From Clonostachys chloroleuca (Eukaryota; Ascomycota; Sordariomycetes; Hypocreales; Bionectriaceae), in NCBI GenBank assembly GCA_037952775.1, contig JBANAY010000003.1, forward strand, positions 24,924,001 to 24,988,000: 64,000 nucleotides of DNA, written 5' to 3'. The position numbers and the translations under genes are program-made. The notes beneath the pieces were generated by a model that saw only the letters and a list, made by a program, of their open reading frames with translations, was not told where the DNA came from and did not search any database. Shown here piece after piece: positions 24,606-35,715 of this stretch (position 1 is its first letter; the number at the start of each line of letters is the position of its first letter).

Positions 24606-27007
24606 GTTGAAGAAAAGCACGGGCGGCTTTGACGTTCTAGCAATCCGACAGCGACAATGAGCGATAAGAGTCGACTCATGAGATGATCGGACGCACGGCC
24701 GTTGTGGAAGTTTGCGCTGGTCGGAAACGAAGCCGAAATTATTGGCACGTGATTTGGAACCCTGGCTGAGAGCTCATGGCGCTAGTCCAACAAGAGCATT
24801 CATTCATCCTGATCAATCTATTAACTCAGAGACCTACAGAATATGTTTTTTCACTTAGAAACAAAATCGTCTAGTCCGGCCCTGAGTTCCATCTGGAAGA
24901 CTGAAAAGGAATGGATTTTTCCAGAGAAGTCGCAAAATACATTGTGGATTTCCTGCCCTAATTAACCGCAACCCACTCCCTCGTGTTCTTGCCATATGAC
25001 AAGCTCTACACAGGCACATGTAGTTACGCCAACCTGGTCGGAAGCCAAACATCGTTTTCAGACTGAGTTGATACGTTCATCAAGTCCGGATCTTCCAAAT
25101 GCTTCCTCTATTAAAAAAATACTTCCAATAATGGATTCTTAATATCCACTGCCTAGAAGCTTTGGACAGAAGATTCGATTAGCCACAGACTGGAGCTACC
25201 CTATAGCACTCCTCGTTTTGCATTCCAAACGCCCTTCAAATCACCAGAATTATTTTTCAAGTAAATCCATATTAAAATACAAATACTTGAAAGAAACACG
25301 TATGATGGCTATAGCATAAGGCAGAAATATAGGTAGATACCATGTGATTTCAGGGCGAGGTTTTTCCTAAACAATGGCCGCACCCGCGCACCCCCTTTCT
25401 CGTGCTATCATTTGATACATTGAAAAAAACAAAGGGTTCAATACCGCCCATTATCCCTAAATTACTTTCACTTACTATCGTTCACCTGTTGAGCAGAGGG
25501 AAAGAGTTGAGAGAAAAAGAATAAAGTAAATAATACACAGCCGAGACATTGACCGACATGGACTGTGAGCTTACAAGACTCTTATTATAGGGTTATGATG
25601 CCTTTGCATTCGATATGCCCTTTGAAAAACTTGCCTTTACCAACTGTTTGTTTATGGATCGACATGGATCATCAGCGCCTTGGCGTGAGGAGATGTTGAT
25701 GAAACGTATCTCTAGGCGGCCAGAACTTTGAGCAGCGTTCTATAATGGGTCAAAAGGAAGCTACTTACCCAAAATGTATTGAGTAATTTACTCGCTTGAA
25801 TTCTTTCTAGCTAAATGTTATGGCGAGATCAATTGTGAGACGCCGGAATACCTCGATGGCACGCGTTGTGAGAATTAGAGTCAAGATGGCCAATAAAATC
25901 CAGGTGCAGAACTAAACCTTCAGAAGCCACTACAACTGGCTGGGAAGAACTAAACATAGATATCAAGAAGAGGGGTGGCATCGAGCGGGGAGAGCAATTC
26001 TGTCTCGAAAAAAGACCGCGATGATTATGGCATGATATCGTCTCGACTGACCGCTGATTTCATTTGCATTTTTGGTGGCGAGGAGAGTGTGCAAGACAAT
26101 TGAATCATTTGGGAGGGCTGGGGACGCGAACATTTCTCTTCGAATGTGCCATCGGACTCTCGGAGCTTTGCAACAATCAAGATGTGTGGCACTTTGATTA
26201 ACAATTAGCGCCCGACTCGATCTGTTTTCGTTAACAAACGGTCCTTCAGAATCGGCACGAGCCGCAAAAGGACCATGTCGGGCTTCTTGTTCCGCCCGTT
26301 TCCTGTTCAGCATGGTTTCACTCTGTTTTGCATAGCCCAGCCATCGCGGTGTAATTATGGATAGTAGTAGTAATATCTCGTAAGGTTGCGTGTGAGTGGT
26401 CGGGATATGTCGGATGGGGCTTTGGTGGTATTCCGAGATTTTCCTGCTGGTGATTTGGGCAACGGGCGCCTCGACATTGGCTGAGCTGCCTAAACTCGTA
26501 GGGATGGTAGATGGCCAGAGATTGGTAATGCTACTCAATGCTATGGACAGAACCGGGGTGTCTCAGCCCGCTGTATTGGGTTGTAACGGCCTGTGAGTGC
26601 ATGACTTTGGCGACTCTCCTGTCCCCCTGACCCCTGAGCAAGGAACCTGCGACCGTCACCTACATTTTCCCACGTCACTGCGGGAGCAACATCAGCTCAT
26701 CACGCCACAAGGGTCAGCGAAACCATCAGATGCCATCTTGCCACCAGTCCATGGCGGTCGACATGACCTGACCTGGCTGGGGGAACTGGCCCCTAGATGC
26801 TCAGAATAGATACGCAATCTACGAGATGTTGACAATCCGAAGCCATCCGAAGCCAATCCTCGTCGCTCTGTATTTAACATTCAGGTTTTGGCACCTGATT
26901 TTATTTTCCGTGTCCTGACATCCAGCATCAACTCGTACACTTCACATCTCAAGCCATCTGCACGCATCTTCGTTTAGAACCGAAGAAACCAGCACCACCA
27001 ACCAATC
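24606..27007. other. Gene-poor stretch
   Basis: A 191-codon open frame on the minus strand (25963-26538) has no motif I recognise and may be chance. The region 25070-25500 is AT-leaning. The last 100 bp before 27008 are probably promoter and leader. Confidence 0.45.
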
Positions 27008-27365
27008 ATGACGACCAACTCATTCGGCGGACCTCTCCCATTCCAGGTCCAACGACCAATGCCCGCCATTTCCAGGCAAGCGAGGATCGCGAAAGCCGTC
27101 CCCTGGGCTCTCGTAGCCACAACCGCAGGAGGTCAGTCCACATGAGATATTGTATTTGGAGCATCGTAAAAGCACAACATGCTAACTTCCCTGCGCTCGA
27201 ATAGCTGCGGCCCTTTATGTTTACGGATCTCAGACCACATCAGGCACCGCGCTGCGTAGCTTCACCATGGCTGCGACAGGCCGCAATGTGCCCGTGGAAG
27301 CTCCCTTGTCAGCCAAAGAAGAGCAAGAGCTAAACGACAAAGTTGCGAGGAGCTTCAATACCTAA
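27008..27365 (+). CDS. Small membrane-spanning protein, unrecognised
   Basis: I join two exons, 27008-27131 and 27205-27365, across a 73-bp intron (GTCAGT..AATAG); phases agree and yield 94 residues. The N-terminus is basic and lacks acids (PFQVQRPMPAISRQARIAKA), followed by one hydrophobic helix (VPWALVATTAGAAALYVYG) and a short soluble tail ending in LNDKVARSFNT. The layout suggests a small mitochondrial or other membrane protein with an amphipathic, positively charged leader. I do not recognise the family. The splice sites and a good start context support it as a real gene. Confidence 0.55.
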
Positions 27366-28139
27366 CGCTTGCTCGGGTGGCATCACGACAAGAAGCAGGG
27401 ATATGAATCTTCTTTTGTTTTCGGTTTAAAGCATACATACAACTGCATAGCCTGCATTCTCTTGTTTATATTTTGATTTGGGATTTGGACATTAGCTCGG
27501 TCTATTGGTTTTAAGGGAGTTACTGGGTCAACACTGCATTCTCATGATAGGAAATGGTGTTGATAGCGCTCCAAGCGAAAATCAATGGAGTCCTTGATAT
27601 TGTATTTTAATGCAAACAAACATTTTGACAGATGATTCTGAAAAATCTGTTCTGCTAGCCTTGTGAGGTCCTCGATGAACTGTGTAAGCATCCCTGATCT
27701 GCATCGTTTCTTTTGTCTCGCATAAGGTGGGTCCTTTCCGAGAAGGCGGATAGAGACCGATCTTCAGATTCCCTTATGACCTGTTACATGTGTGCATCGC
27801 AGCCTTTACAAGGGTTAGGCGATTCCTGAGCCCTTATGTCTTGCGGCATATGCTAGGGTTAAGCGAGCCAATGCGATGATTGTGCATCTCTGGCCCAGCG
27901 ACCCATGGCCTTGATAGATATCCCCAAGCAAGGCGAGATCATAAGATAAGGACTGTCAAGATCGAATTGTTCTGAGATATTTGTCCCGAAAAAGTTTCCG
28001 AGTAGATGCTAGGCTGCTCAGCTAATTCATATGTCAACTCTCGCTGGTGGAGTGGGATCCAAAGCTCTGATGCAAACGAGACAGTTTTTGGTAATTATTT
28101 CGCTATACGCTGTAATCTCCCTAGACAATATTCACTTTA
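27366..28139. other. Intergenic, no gene seen
   Basis: Nothing recognisable. Confidence 0.5.
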
Positions 28140-28829
28140 CTACAAAATATCCCCAGCATCATCGGGGTTGTCAACCTTCTGGGATTCCCAATCTTCTCGT
28201 GGTAGATCTTCATCGGGGTTGTCAACCTCTCGGGATTTCCCATCTTCTCGTGATAGATCCTCCCTCGGGCCATCCTGTTCTGCATTGACTTGTTGCTCCG
28301 AGACATTCTCTTCTGCATTGAATTGTTGCTCTGGGATAAATCTAGCGAAAAAATTGTGTTCCCCTTGTTCTCTGTTGTACGGCGAAGTGACTGGTGTGTT
28401 TTCCAACATCGGAAAGCTTTGACAGGAATTCTCTGTTGACGTCGGACTTTTCAACCAAACGGTGGAGCTCGGTACGAGCCTCATTAACGACCTCCTGGAG
28501 TTCGATGATCCCTTGCCTGAATGCGTCAAGTTTTTCCATATTGTCCGCCAAAGGGCCCGCCGTCTGATCGAAATGATTGGGGCTGATTGGGACGTAAAGG
28601 TGTTGGGATTTTGAAGTCTCCAACGCTGTACGCAGTCTGGACCTTGTATCACAGAAATATCGCTTTGATTCCCTTTTTGAAGGATGTGGAAGTAAGTAAT
28701 TTGACAGGATGTCGCTCAGACACAAATGATGATATCGATTGGTAAGAGGAAGTCTGGAGTGTAGGGAAACGAAATGAGGTTGATCCAGCTTCGCGTCGCG
28801 TTCAATTAGAAGTGCTTTCTGGCAACCTC
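28140..28829 (-). CDS. Unrecognised ORF pair with acidic tandem repeats
   Basis: Two overlapping minus-strand frames look like one protein. The upstream frame (open from about 28829 to 28342) has a helical, charged segment (NMEKLDAFRQGIIELQEVVN, then LHRLVEKSDVNREFLSKL). The downstream frame ends at 28140 in a highly acidic tail with the repeats SREDGKSREVDNPDEDLP and PREDWESQKVDNPDD. A one-base slip, for example in the T6 run at about 28348-28353, would join them. No ATG is present early in the first frame, so an upstream exon is likely. I do not recognise the family. Confidence 0.35.
28158..28259. repeat. 51-bp tandem repeat, two copies
   Basis: The unit starting TCATCGGGGTTGTCAACC recurs 51 bp later with a few changes. 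It encodes the acidic repeats of the adjacent ORF. A shorter repeat of about 36 bp (TCTGCATTGA..TTGTTGCTC) follows at about 28280-28335. Confidence 0.6.
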
Positions 28830-29321
28830 AGGTAAACAATGGACAAACACATGCTTTGTTATGAAACTTTGATTCATTGCCCAATGAGCGAGAAGGACCT
28901 CAGAAACCTTTTGATACAATGTGAATGCAGTTGATCTTCATTAGGGTTCATTGTTCACGTCAGCATCAAAATTAATGTACAAGATAGTATGCCTTAGCCT
29001 ACTAAGGTTGACGAGGCGACTCAGTGAGAGCCATAATAAAACTCTAAAATAATAAACAAGTATACAATTGAGAGAAGTGCCTACCTTTTTGTGACTTGAA
29101 TGCGGGCCTTTTGAATAAAGCTATGGAAGTCAGCTGCTGGATTACCTTCTATTGATACATTATGCTGATGCCTAAATTGTAGGGTCCCAGATCTTCCCCG
29201 CACTGTCTTCTCAAACCATGGAGACGCATACGTACACCAAGCGCAGAGGGGTCTTCCCCCAATCTCTTCATCCCTACCTGAAAAGGAAACAAGACATTAA
29301 ATCTTTTGGAATATATTCAAT
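28830..29321. other. Intergenic, no gene seen
   Basis: AT-leaning sequence before the actin-like gene. The end of the stretch is its presumed promoter. Confidence 0.4.
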
Positions 29322-30835
29322 ATGCAGGGTAAGGGTTTGGAACCTTCCCTTACGAATTTATGGAGCTGAGCCGACAGATAATGATTCGCCTTTAGGCCAT
29401 CCTAGAGCGATCGTGATTGACAATGGGTATGCCCTCTCTCGCTGAGCCAGATGTAATAGCAAGAGTTTTGCGAATGGCTTCCGGTGTATCCCCTTTGGTG
29501 TTCGTCTTGTTACTTACCACCTGTTCTTGAAAGATCCTATATCATTAGAGGAGGATTTTCGGGTGAAAAGACGCCGTCTGCTGTCTTTCGTAAGTCATCT
29601 CGAACAGTCAAAACACATGCCATGCTGACCTTTGTATAGCCTCACTGATTTCCAGAAGACGTGACACAAGGTTGACATTTCCCCCCCCTTTGCGTAGAGT
29701 TAGAGCATTCAGCTCCGCTCTCATCTATCAATATACTTACAAGGTTCCACTAACCTCCTTCTTCGTCAGTGCCTTCATTGCTCTGGGCCAGATTGATTGG
29801 TATGCTGGCGAGGAAGTAGACGGGTCACGGATTGGATTCTCGTCACCCCGGAACCCAATTGACAATGGTATCATTACCAACAAGGATGATATGGAGTTGC
29901 TCTGGAAACATTTATACGACAAGAAGCTCCAATGCGACACAGAAGGCTCCTCTATTCTTCTAACCGAGCCGGCGCTGAACTCGAAGGGCAGCAGAGAGAG
30001 AGCAGCTATTACATTGTTCGAGTATTTCAACATTGGAGCACTGAATCTTTCAGCTCAGGAATCTCTTGCACTGTGTGCCTCCGGTCGAAATACAGGCCTG
30101 GTGGTTGATTCTGGCTTCTATTCTACACGTAGCGTCCCTATCTATGAAGGCCTTGCGCTCCGCCACGGAATTCAGCGCTTAGACATAGGCGGCCAACAAA
30201 TGACGGACTATTTCATCCAAACCCTGCAGGACAGCGGACATGGTTTGGAGACAAGACGGGAACGTGCTCTAGCTGCAAATATCAAGGAAGAGTATTGTCA
30301 TGTTGCGCAAGACTTCGAAGGAGAAGCTCAGGCGTTTCAAGAAGGCTGCACTCCACCAACAGAAACGAGTTACACATTGGCAGATGGGAAAACCATCACG
30401 ATTGGGAAAGAAAGATTACTTGCACCTGAAGTTCTCTTTCAGCCTCATCTGATGGGACTCAATGGGGAGGGTGGGATCCAGCACCTTGCTGCTGCCTCGA
30501 TAGCAAAGTCTGACGTGTCCATCAAGGGCATTCTCTATGGAAACATCGTCCTGGTAGGCCATATCTTGTAAATACCGGGATATCTGCTGACATCAAGAAT
30601 CTAGGCGGGTGGGTCAAGCATGTTTCCTGGAATTGAGAGCCGGATGCAGGCTGAGATGACAAGACTTGTCCCTTCACCAGCGAAAGTCGGCGTTCATTCC
30701 CCTGCGGAAAGGAAGCATTTGGCGTGGATCGGAGGTGCAATGCTGTCGTCCCTGTCAACGTTTCAGAGCATGTGCATCCTGGCAGCGGACTACAATGAGA
30801 TTGGTCCTAGTATCGTACACCGGCGTTTTCTGTAA
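29322..30835 (+). CDS. Highly divergent actin paralogue
   Basis: Six exons fit: 29322-29328, 29378-29426, 29534-29589, 29640-29670, 29770-30553 and 30605-30835. Phases join exactly to 385 residues (actin is about 375), and the spliced product aligns with actin end to end. Landmarks: AIVIDNG, GGFSGEKTPSAVFPS, ALGQIDWYAGEE, NPIDNGIITNKDDMELLWKH, LLTEPALN, VPIYEGLALRHGIQRLD, TIGKERLLAPEVLFQP, NIVLAGGSSMFPGIESRM and IGPSIVHRRFL. The nucleotide site is altered. The first phosphate loop reads NGSYIIRGG where actin has NGSGMCKAG. The second reads DSGFYSTRS where actin has DSGDGVTHT, so Asp157 and His161 equivalents are lost, while Gln137 and Lys213/Glu214 equivalents remain. It is not one of the Arp families I know. 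A minor alternative acceptor at 29548 would shorten the first loop by five residues. Confidence 0.88.
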
Positions 30836-31400
30836 AGAACTGTCTAAGGAAGCCGTCACTAGGATGGCCCTTGAGGTTCAAGGGGTTGGAGGAAACAAGA
30901 TCTCAGAATGGGTTGTCTTATCACGTTATCTCTCTACGCTAGCCCAATATGGACGTTTATCTAATTGGAAGGTCCAGGCGACAGCCAATCAAGCTGCAGA
31001 TTGGCCGTTCGCTACTGAGATCCAGGGCTTTGTGGGGGGTCTAGCCGCAGTTACAGGGCAGTTCGCCCGCTATAATTGTTTGCTCGATCTCCAGCTGCAT
31101 CTTTCTGCGACCTCGGAGGCGCTTGAGCTTGCCGTAGTACGAACAAACTCCATCAGTGGCCTTCATCTAAGCCATCGGTGGCCACTCTCGGCGCCGAACA
31201 AGTCTCCCGTCGGCTGCCCATCCGACTTCGAGTGGCCTCATATCGGGATCATTCCCTCTCGTCGGCCCAGCAGATATAATGGCCTCTAGCCCTTCCCCGC
31301 GGGGCTACGAGCTAAAAGATTGTTCCATTTATTCACCGTTGATTTCATATACGCATCCCGTGCTTTGTCGCCAGTTTCGACGACTACACACCCTAGAACC
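30836..31400. other. Intergenic between actin-like and oxidase genes
   Basis: An open frame continues on the plus strand to 31289 but is out of frame with the actin-like gene and shows no domain. I do not call a gene. Confidence 0.45.
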
Positions 31401-32751
31401 ATGAGCTCAGAGTCCGTCCTGATTCTTGGCGCAGGCTGCTTTGGCCTGGCCACCGCCCACCACCTCGCCTCCAACGGCCACAAGAACATCACAGTGCTGG
31501 AGAAGGGCCAGACCGTCCCCAGTAGCTTCTCCGCTGCCTATGACTTGAACAAGGTCATTCGCGCAGAGTACGCCGACCCCTTCTACACTGACCTAAGCCT
31601 GGTATGTAGATCACCGGATCTTGGCCCCAATTCCCAGCCCGCGTCATTCATCGTTTCTAACCTTACCCCCCTAGGATGCCATCCGGAAATGGCAATCAGA
31701 CCCCTTCTATAAGCCTTACTACCACGAGACTGGCTTTCTTAATGTCACATCAAAAGCCGCCCCAGAGTCCACTAAGCGCGTGGTTTCCAGCTACATCTCC
31801 TCTATTGAATCGAATCCCGCATTTAACGGTTTAGTCCAGAGGGTAAATGGCGAGGCAGAGATCAAAAAGCTCATCCCCGCCTTCTCTGGCCCCGTTGAGG
31901 GCTGGACAGGCTACTTCAACAAACTTGCAGGTTACGGCCACTCTGCCAACGCCCTCCGCGCCGTCTACGAGGACTGCCTCAAGCTGGGCGTCAAGTTCGA
32001 GACGGGACCCCAGCGCGGTGAGGTTGAGTCTCTCATCTACTCCTCCTCGCGGGGTGGCACCTCCTGCATTGGAGCCAAGACCAAGGGTGGCCACATCCAT
32101 CTCGCCGACAAGACTATCCTGGCGCTGGGTGCCGACGTCTGTAATTTAGTGCCCCGATTGGGCAAGCAGGTCGCTGGTCGATGCTGGGGTGTTGTGCACA
32201 TCCAACTCACTCCCGAGGAGGCGGAGACCCTGAGAGGCATCCCCGTCACAAATGTGCGCGATCTCGCCTTCTTCTTCGAGCCCGACAGGACCACCAACAA
32301 ACTCAAGTTCTGCCACATGGGCGGTGGCTACACTAACTACGCTGGTTCTGCTGATGGTTTCTCCCTCCCTTATTCTAAGCTGGAGGACTCTCAGTTCGTT
32401 CCCGAGGAGGACGAGTTCTATATCAGAAGACTACTACGAGAAGTTCTTCCCCAATTTGCTGACAGGCCGTTGATTGACCAGCATCTGTGCTGGTTCGCTG
32501 ATACAGACGACTCCGATTACATTGTCGACTTCGTCCCAGGCACCAACTCCTCACTGGTTGTCTTGTCTGGCGACTCAGGCCACGGATTCAAGATGCTGCC
32601 CATCTTTGGAGGGTTCGTGAAGGATCTTTTGGATAAGGGAGTCCAGTCTCAGCCCAAGTGGCAATGGAAGGAAACCAAGGCCAAGTCAACTGGTGCTTGG
32701 CGCAGTAGTGCCAGCCAAGAGCTGGCGAACATCCCCCGCGCGAAGCTGTAG
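31401..32751 (+). CDS. FAD-dependent amine oxidase (sarcosine/fructosyl-amine/saccharopine oxidase type)
   Basis: There are two exons, 31401-31601 and 31675-32751, with a 73-bp intron (GTATGT..CTAG); the product is 425 residues. The dinucleotide-binding motif VLILGAGCFGLATAHHLA sits at residues 6-23, followed by the acidic end of the second strand (TVLEKG). Later landmarks are HMGGGYTNY, the CWFADTDDSDYIVDFVP block and the flavin-closing SGDSGHGFKMLPIFGGFV. This layout is that of the DAO superfamily branch that includes monomeric sarcosine oxidase, fructosyl amino acid oxidase and L-saccharopine oxidase in fungi; these oxidise secondary amines and often carry covalent FAD. No clear peroxisomal SKL is present, though the end RAKL is a weak PTS1-like tail. 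The substrate is not determined. Confidence 0.88.
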
Positions 32752-33441
32752 GAGTAGAGAGGGTATTTCAATCTGGATGATTTATACATGGTAAGCTAGG
32801 AAAGCCGATAAATGAATGAAACGATCTACAATCAAGTCATCTTATCCGATGCTCCTTGTCTCCTCTTGGTCTAACGTTCCCAATGAGCTTAAAAAAGCGC
32901 GAGGCAGGCAGGAATATTCTTAAGTTAAAGCATGGAATATCGTCAGAGACAGATTGAGATGAGAATTATGGAACCCAAGGGGAAAATACCGCATCAAGAG
33001 ATCTGCAAGCTCGTATGATTAACTTACTCTTGCACCTTTGTCAACTAGTTCTGGGACAGCATGACTATCTTGCTTGGAAAGGAGTCTTCTGTCCGTGATG
33101 GCTTGTTTCATGCCGGTAATGCTGATGATTTAGCAAGACAGCGATCAACCTTGCCGTACCATTCAAGACACTTTTTTTTTCTTTCCAGATAAATCGACGA
33201 TAGAGAAAAAAAAAAGGAAGATTTCAATGGAGTCAGCCCGCGAGTCTGGCAAAACGACGTCACTGGACAGGGCCAGATTCAGCCCTTGGCGATGCAACGC
33301 CAGTCTGACGGGGCAGTGCATGATTAGCCAAATATTCCCGTTTTCCTAACCCCCGCGTGGCATGATTCCCATGTTGGCTCCCTACGTCATTGTCAGAATC
33401 CCATGCTGGAAATTCGATAAAACCAAAAAAGTGCAGAAGCT
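32752..33441. other. Intergenic, no gene seen
   Basis: Contains a T-run and an A-run about 35 bp apart (33172-33216) that could form a simple hairpin. Otherwise nothing recognisable. Confidence 0.5.
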
Positions 33442-35589
33442 GTGCACAAATGGGAGAGCCGAGTCATTTCTGTCGGCGAAGCCAAAATGTTCAATGCCAC
33501 AGATAACGGAGGATTATGCATCCAGTGTGCTGAGACCGACTTTAAACGTCTCTCCAAGTTGAATTATTCCCAGAGTGCTTTTGTAAGGCACCTTGGCTCA
33601 ATTGAGGCACTCAAAGCCTCCAATTGTCGGTTATGCCGCTTTTTCGCCACTTTTGCACCGCGCATTGCGCCAGCCGGACTGGCATTCGAGGATTTCGACC
33701 TGCGAGTTTTTAATACGAATTGGGTCTTTACGGGCTCGGCTCGTGAGCCAGCAAGAAAAAACCTGATAGGTGTTGTGCCCTCTAACTGGGGCTCTACGGC
33801 TATCCATGGGGGAGACATGGCAAAGATTCGTCTGGCTATGGAAGAGACTGGGTACCTGAGCTTGGAGTCATCCACAGAGGACGTACCAATGATTAGCAAA
33901 GTCCAAAAGGTGAACTCCAGAAATTTTGACGTCGACTTGGTAAAGAGTTGGATGTCATACTGCGAGGATAATCACTCGACGCGATGTCATGACCCGATGG
34001 CTGTTGACCCTCCTGGTCTTCATGTTCTTGATTGCCGCACTCGCCAAGTTATCTTTGCCCCCATTGGATGTCAGTACGTATCGTTGTCTTACGTATGGGG
34101 ATGTTCAACACCCCAATCAGTGAAAAGGCAACCGCCCAAGGCTAGGTTTGAAAAGGTCATTGAGGACAGCATAGCTGTTACCTTGATGATGGGAATGCGG
34201 TACCTTTGGGTTGATAGGCTGTGCATAGACCAGACCGACAGGAAAAAGCAGCGCCACCAGATTAATCAGATGGATCTGATATATGCCAGGTCCACCTTGA
34301 CAATCATCGCAGCTGCTGGATACGGCCCGGAACGTGGGCTGCCTGGCGTAAACGGAACGTTTAGAAACCCACAGAGGCAGATCACGATTGCAGATGGCAC
34401 AACCTTGATCTCGACTTTGCCGATTGGGAGGCATTTGGTCCAGAAGTCCAAATGGAACACCCGTGGTTGGACATACCAAGAAGGCATCCTGAGCAGGAAA
34501 CGCCTCATATTCACCGACAGCCAGGTTCTCTTTGAATGCAACGGAATGCATTGTTGCGAAGCTGTCTCCTTCGACCTCGACCGCATGCACAATAAGACGA
34601 GGGAAATGTTTGACATGGATGCCTACAGACTCGGCGCCTTTGGAGCCAAAACCCCAGGCACAAATCCCCAAGAATATATGAAATATGTGTCTGACTTTTC
34701 AAAACGGGAGCTCACATACGCAAGAGATACACTAGATGCTATCCAAGGCGTTTTAAATACGTTCACAAGAGCTAGAAACCCGATTCACAACTTCTGGGGC
34801 ATCCCAATAATATGCAGCGACGGGGACTTTTTCAGACGAACGGACCTCGCTTTGCTGCCTAAAAGCACGACGCGGTCGAGGTCAACCCGATTCATCATTA
34901 ATCTTCTCTGGGAGCCATCTCCTGCCTACCCTCACGGCTTCACGCGCAAAAAGGGATTTCCTAGCTGGTCGTGGACCGGATGGCGTGGGAAGGTGAAAGA
35001 TCATGTCTCATTGGGGAATGTGGTGAACCAGGGCATTTTCTTGGATAGCCATGTGTGGTTTTCGGAGAAGCACAATAACCAGTGTTATTCCATAGAACAG
35101 CTCCCTCTACGGCCTGGAAAACACATTCTCCAAGATGTGTTCTCCTCAAACTTACTCATCGAGGCAAATGTGATTCCTCTTGAGATTGTCAAAATCGAAT
35201 TTTCCCAGGAGGAGAGAAGTTCGATGAAAGGAATGGCGGCGTCCCACGCCAAGCCACCGAACGACGGATTCTTCGTCAAGATTGATACATGCTCAGGTGG
35301 TGTTATTTTCTCCCAACTCGAAGGGCACGATCGCCAGCGGGTAAATTTTACCGAGACCCAAGACTCATATATAGCCATCCATTCATTCACAGAAGAAATC
35401 ATAGGTGTCAACAGGATGATGTGTTCTAGCAAGGCTATGGTTCTGGAGAGAATCAATAATCACTATGAGCGGGTAGGGGTTTTTAGTTTAGATTGGGTCT
35501 TTTGCCGACTTGAAGTGGGCAGGTTAACAAGACCCTCATACCTGAGTTTCAAGTCTATCTCGGTAAAAGAGAAAATATGGCTTAGTTGA
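33442..35589 (+). CDS. HET-domain protein
   Basis: A single exon encodes up to 715 residues. An N-terminal segment with a CIQC and a CRLC motif may bind metal. The HET domain spans roughly residues 211-365, with the signature blocks YVSLSYVWG, FEKVIEDSIAVTLMMGMRYL, WVDRLCIDQ, MDLIYARSTLTIIAAAG and NTRGWTYQEGILSRKRLIF. The rest is the usual long, poorly conserved C-terminal region. HET proteins mediate heterokaryon-incompatibility or related self/non-self cell-death responses in filamentous fungi. A second Met at 33487 is an alternative start. The gene is intact. No partner such as a SESB or NLR gene is adjacent. Confidence 0.92.
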   Translation: MHKWESRVISVGEAKMFNATDNGGLCIQCAETDFKRLSKLNYSQSAFVRHLGSIEALKASNCRLCRFFATFAPRIAPAGLAFEDFDLRVFNTNWVFTGSAREPARKNLIGVVPSNWGSTAIHGGDMAKIRLAMEETGYLSLESSTEDVPMISKVQKVNSRNFDVDLVKSWMSYCEDNHSTRCHDPMAVDPPGLHVLDCRTRQVIFAPIGCQYVSLSYVWGCSTPQSVKRQPPKARFEKVIEDSIAVTLMMGMRYLWVDRLCIDQTDRKKQRHQINQMDLIYARSTLTIIAAAGYGPERGLPGVNGTFRNPQRQITIADGTTLISTLPIGRHLVQKSKWNTRGWTYQEGILSRKRLIFTDSQVLFECNGMHCCEAVSFDLDRMHNKTREMFDMDAYRLGAFGAKTPGTNPQEYMKYVSDFSKRELTYARDTLDAIQGVLNTFTRARNPIHNFWGIPIICSDGDFFRRTDLALLPKSTTRSRSTRFIINLLWEPSPAYPHGFTRKKGFPSWSWTGWRGKVKDHVSLGNVVNQGIFLDSHVWFSEKHNNQCYSIEQLPLRPGKHILQDVFSSNLLIEANVIPLEIVKIEFSQEERSSMKGMAASHAKPPNDGFFVKIDTCSGGVIFSQLEGHDRQRVNFTETQDSYIAIHSFTEEIIGVNRMMCSSKAMVLERINNHYERVGVFSLDWVFCRLEVGRLTRPSYLSFKSISVKEKIWLS

Positions 35590-35715
35590 CTCTTACGTAT
35601 AAATAATTCGACACTCAGTCTAAAGGTGGATATCGCCCTGTATCCTGCCCAAGGTCTAACTCGAGTGTGGTGCTACAAGGTTGTAAATGAAATTTACTCG
35701 ACCTCTAACATTCGG

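Noticed and set aside
25963..26538. 191-codon minus-strand ORF
   Set aside because: It is long enough to notice, but it has no domain, membrane pattern, signal peptide or matching exon nearby, and its composition is like chance translation. Not called without homology or transcripts.
29549..29589. Shorter third exon of the actin-like gene (acceptor at 29548)
   Set aside because: It also keeps the frame, but it deletes five residues of the first phosphate loop. The acceptor at 29533 restores exact length agreement with actin, so I preferred it.
30666..31289. 207-codon plus-strand ORF overlapping the last actin-like exon
   Set aside because: Its first third is an alternative frame of the actin-like exon, and the rest has no recognisable domain.
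33172..33216. T-run/A-run hairpin as a terminator
   Set aside because: Simple homopolymer pairing in a fungal intergenic region; no gene end is close enough, and such terminators do not apply to RNA polymerase II.
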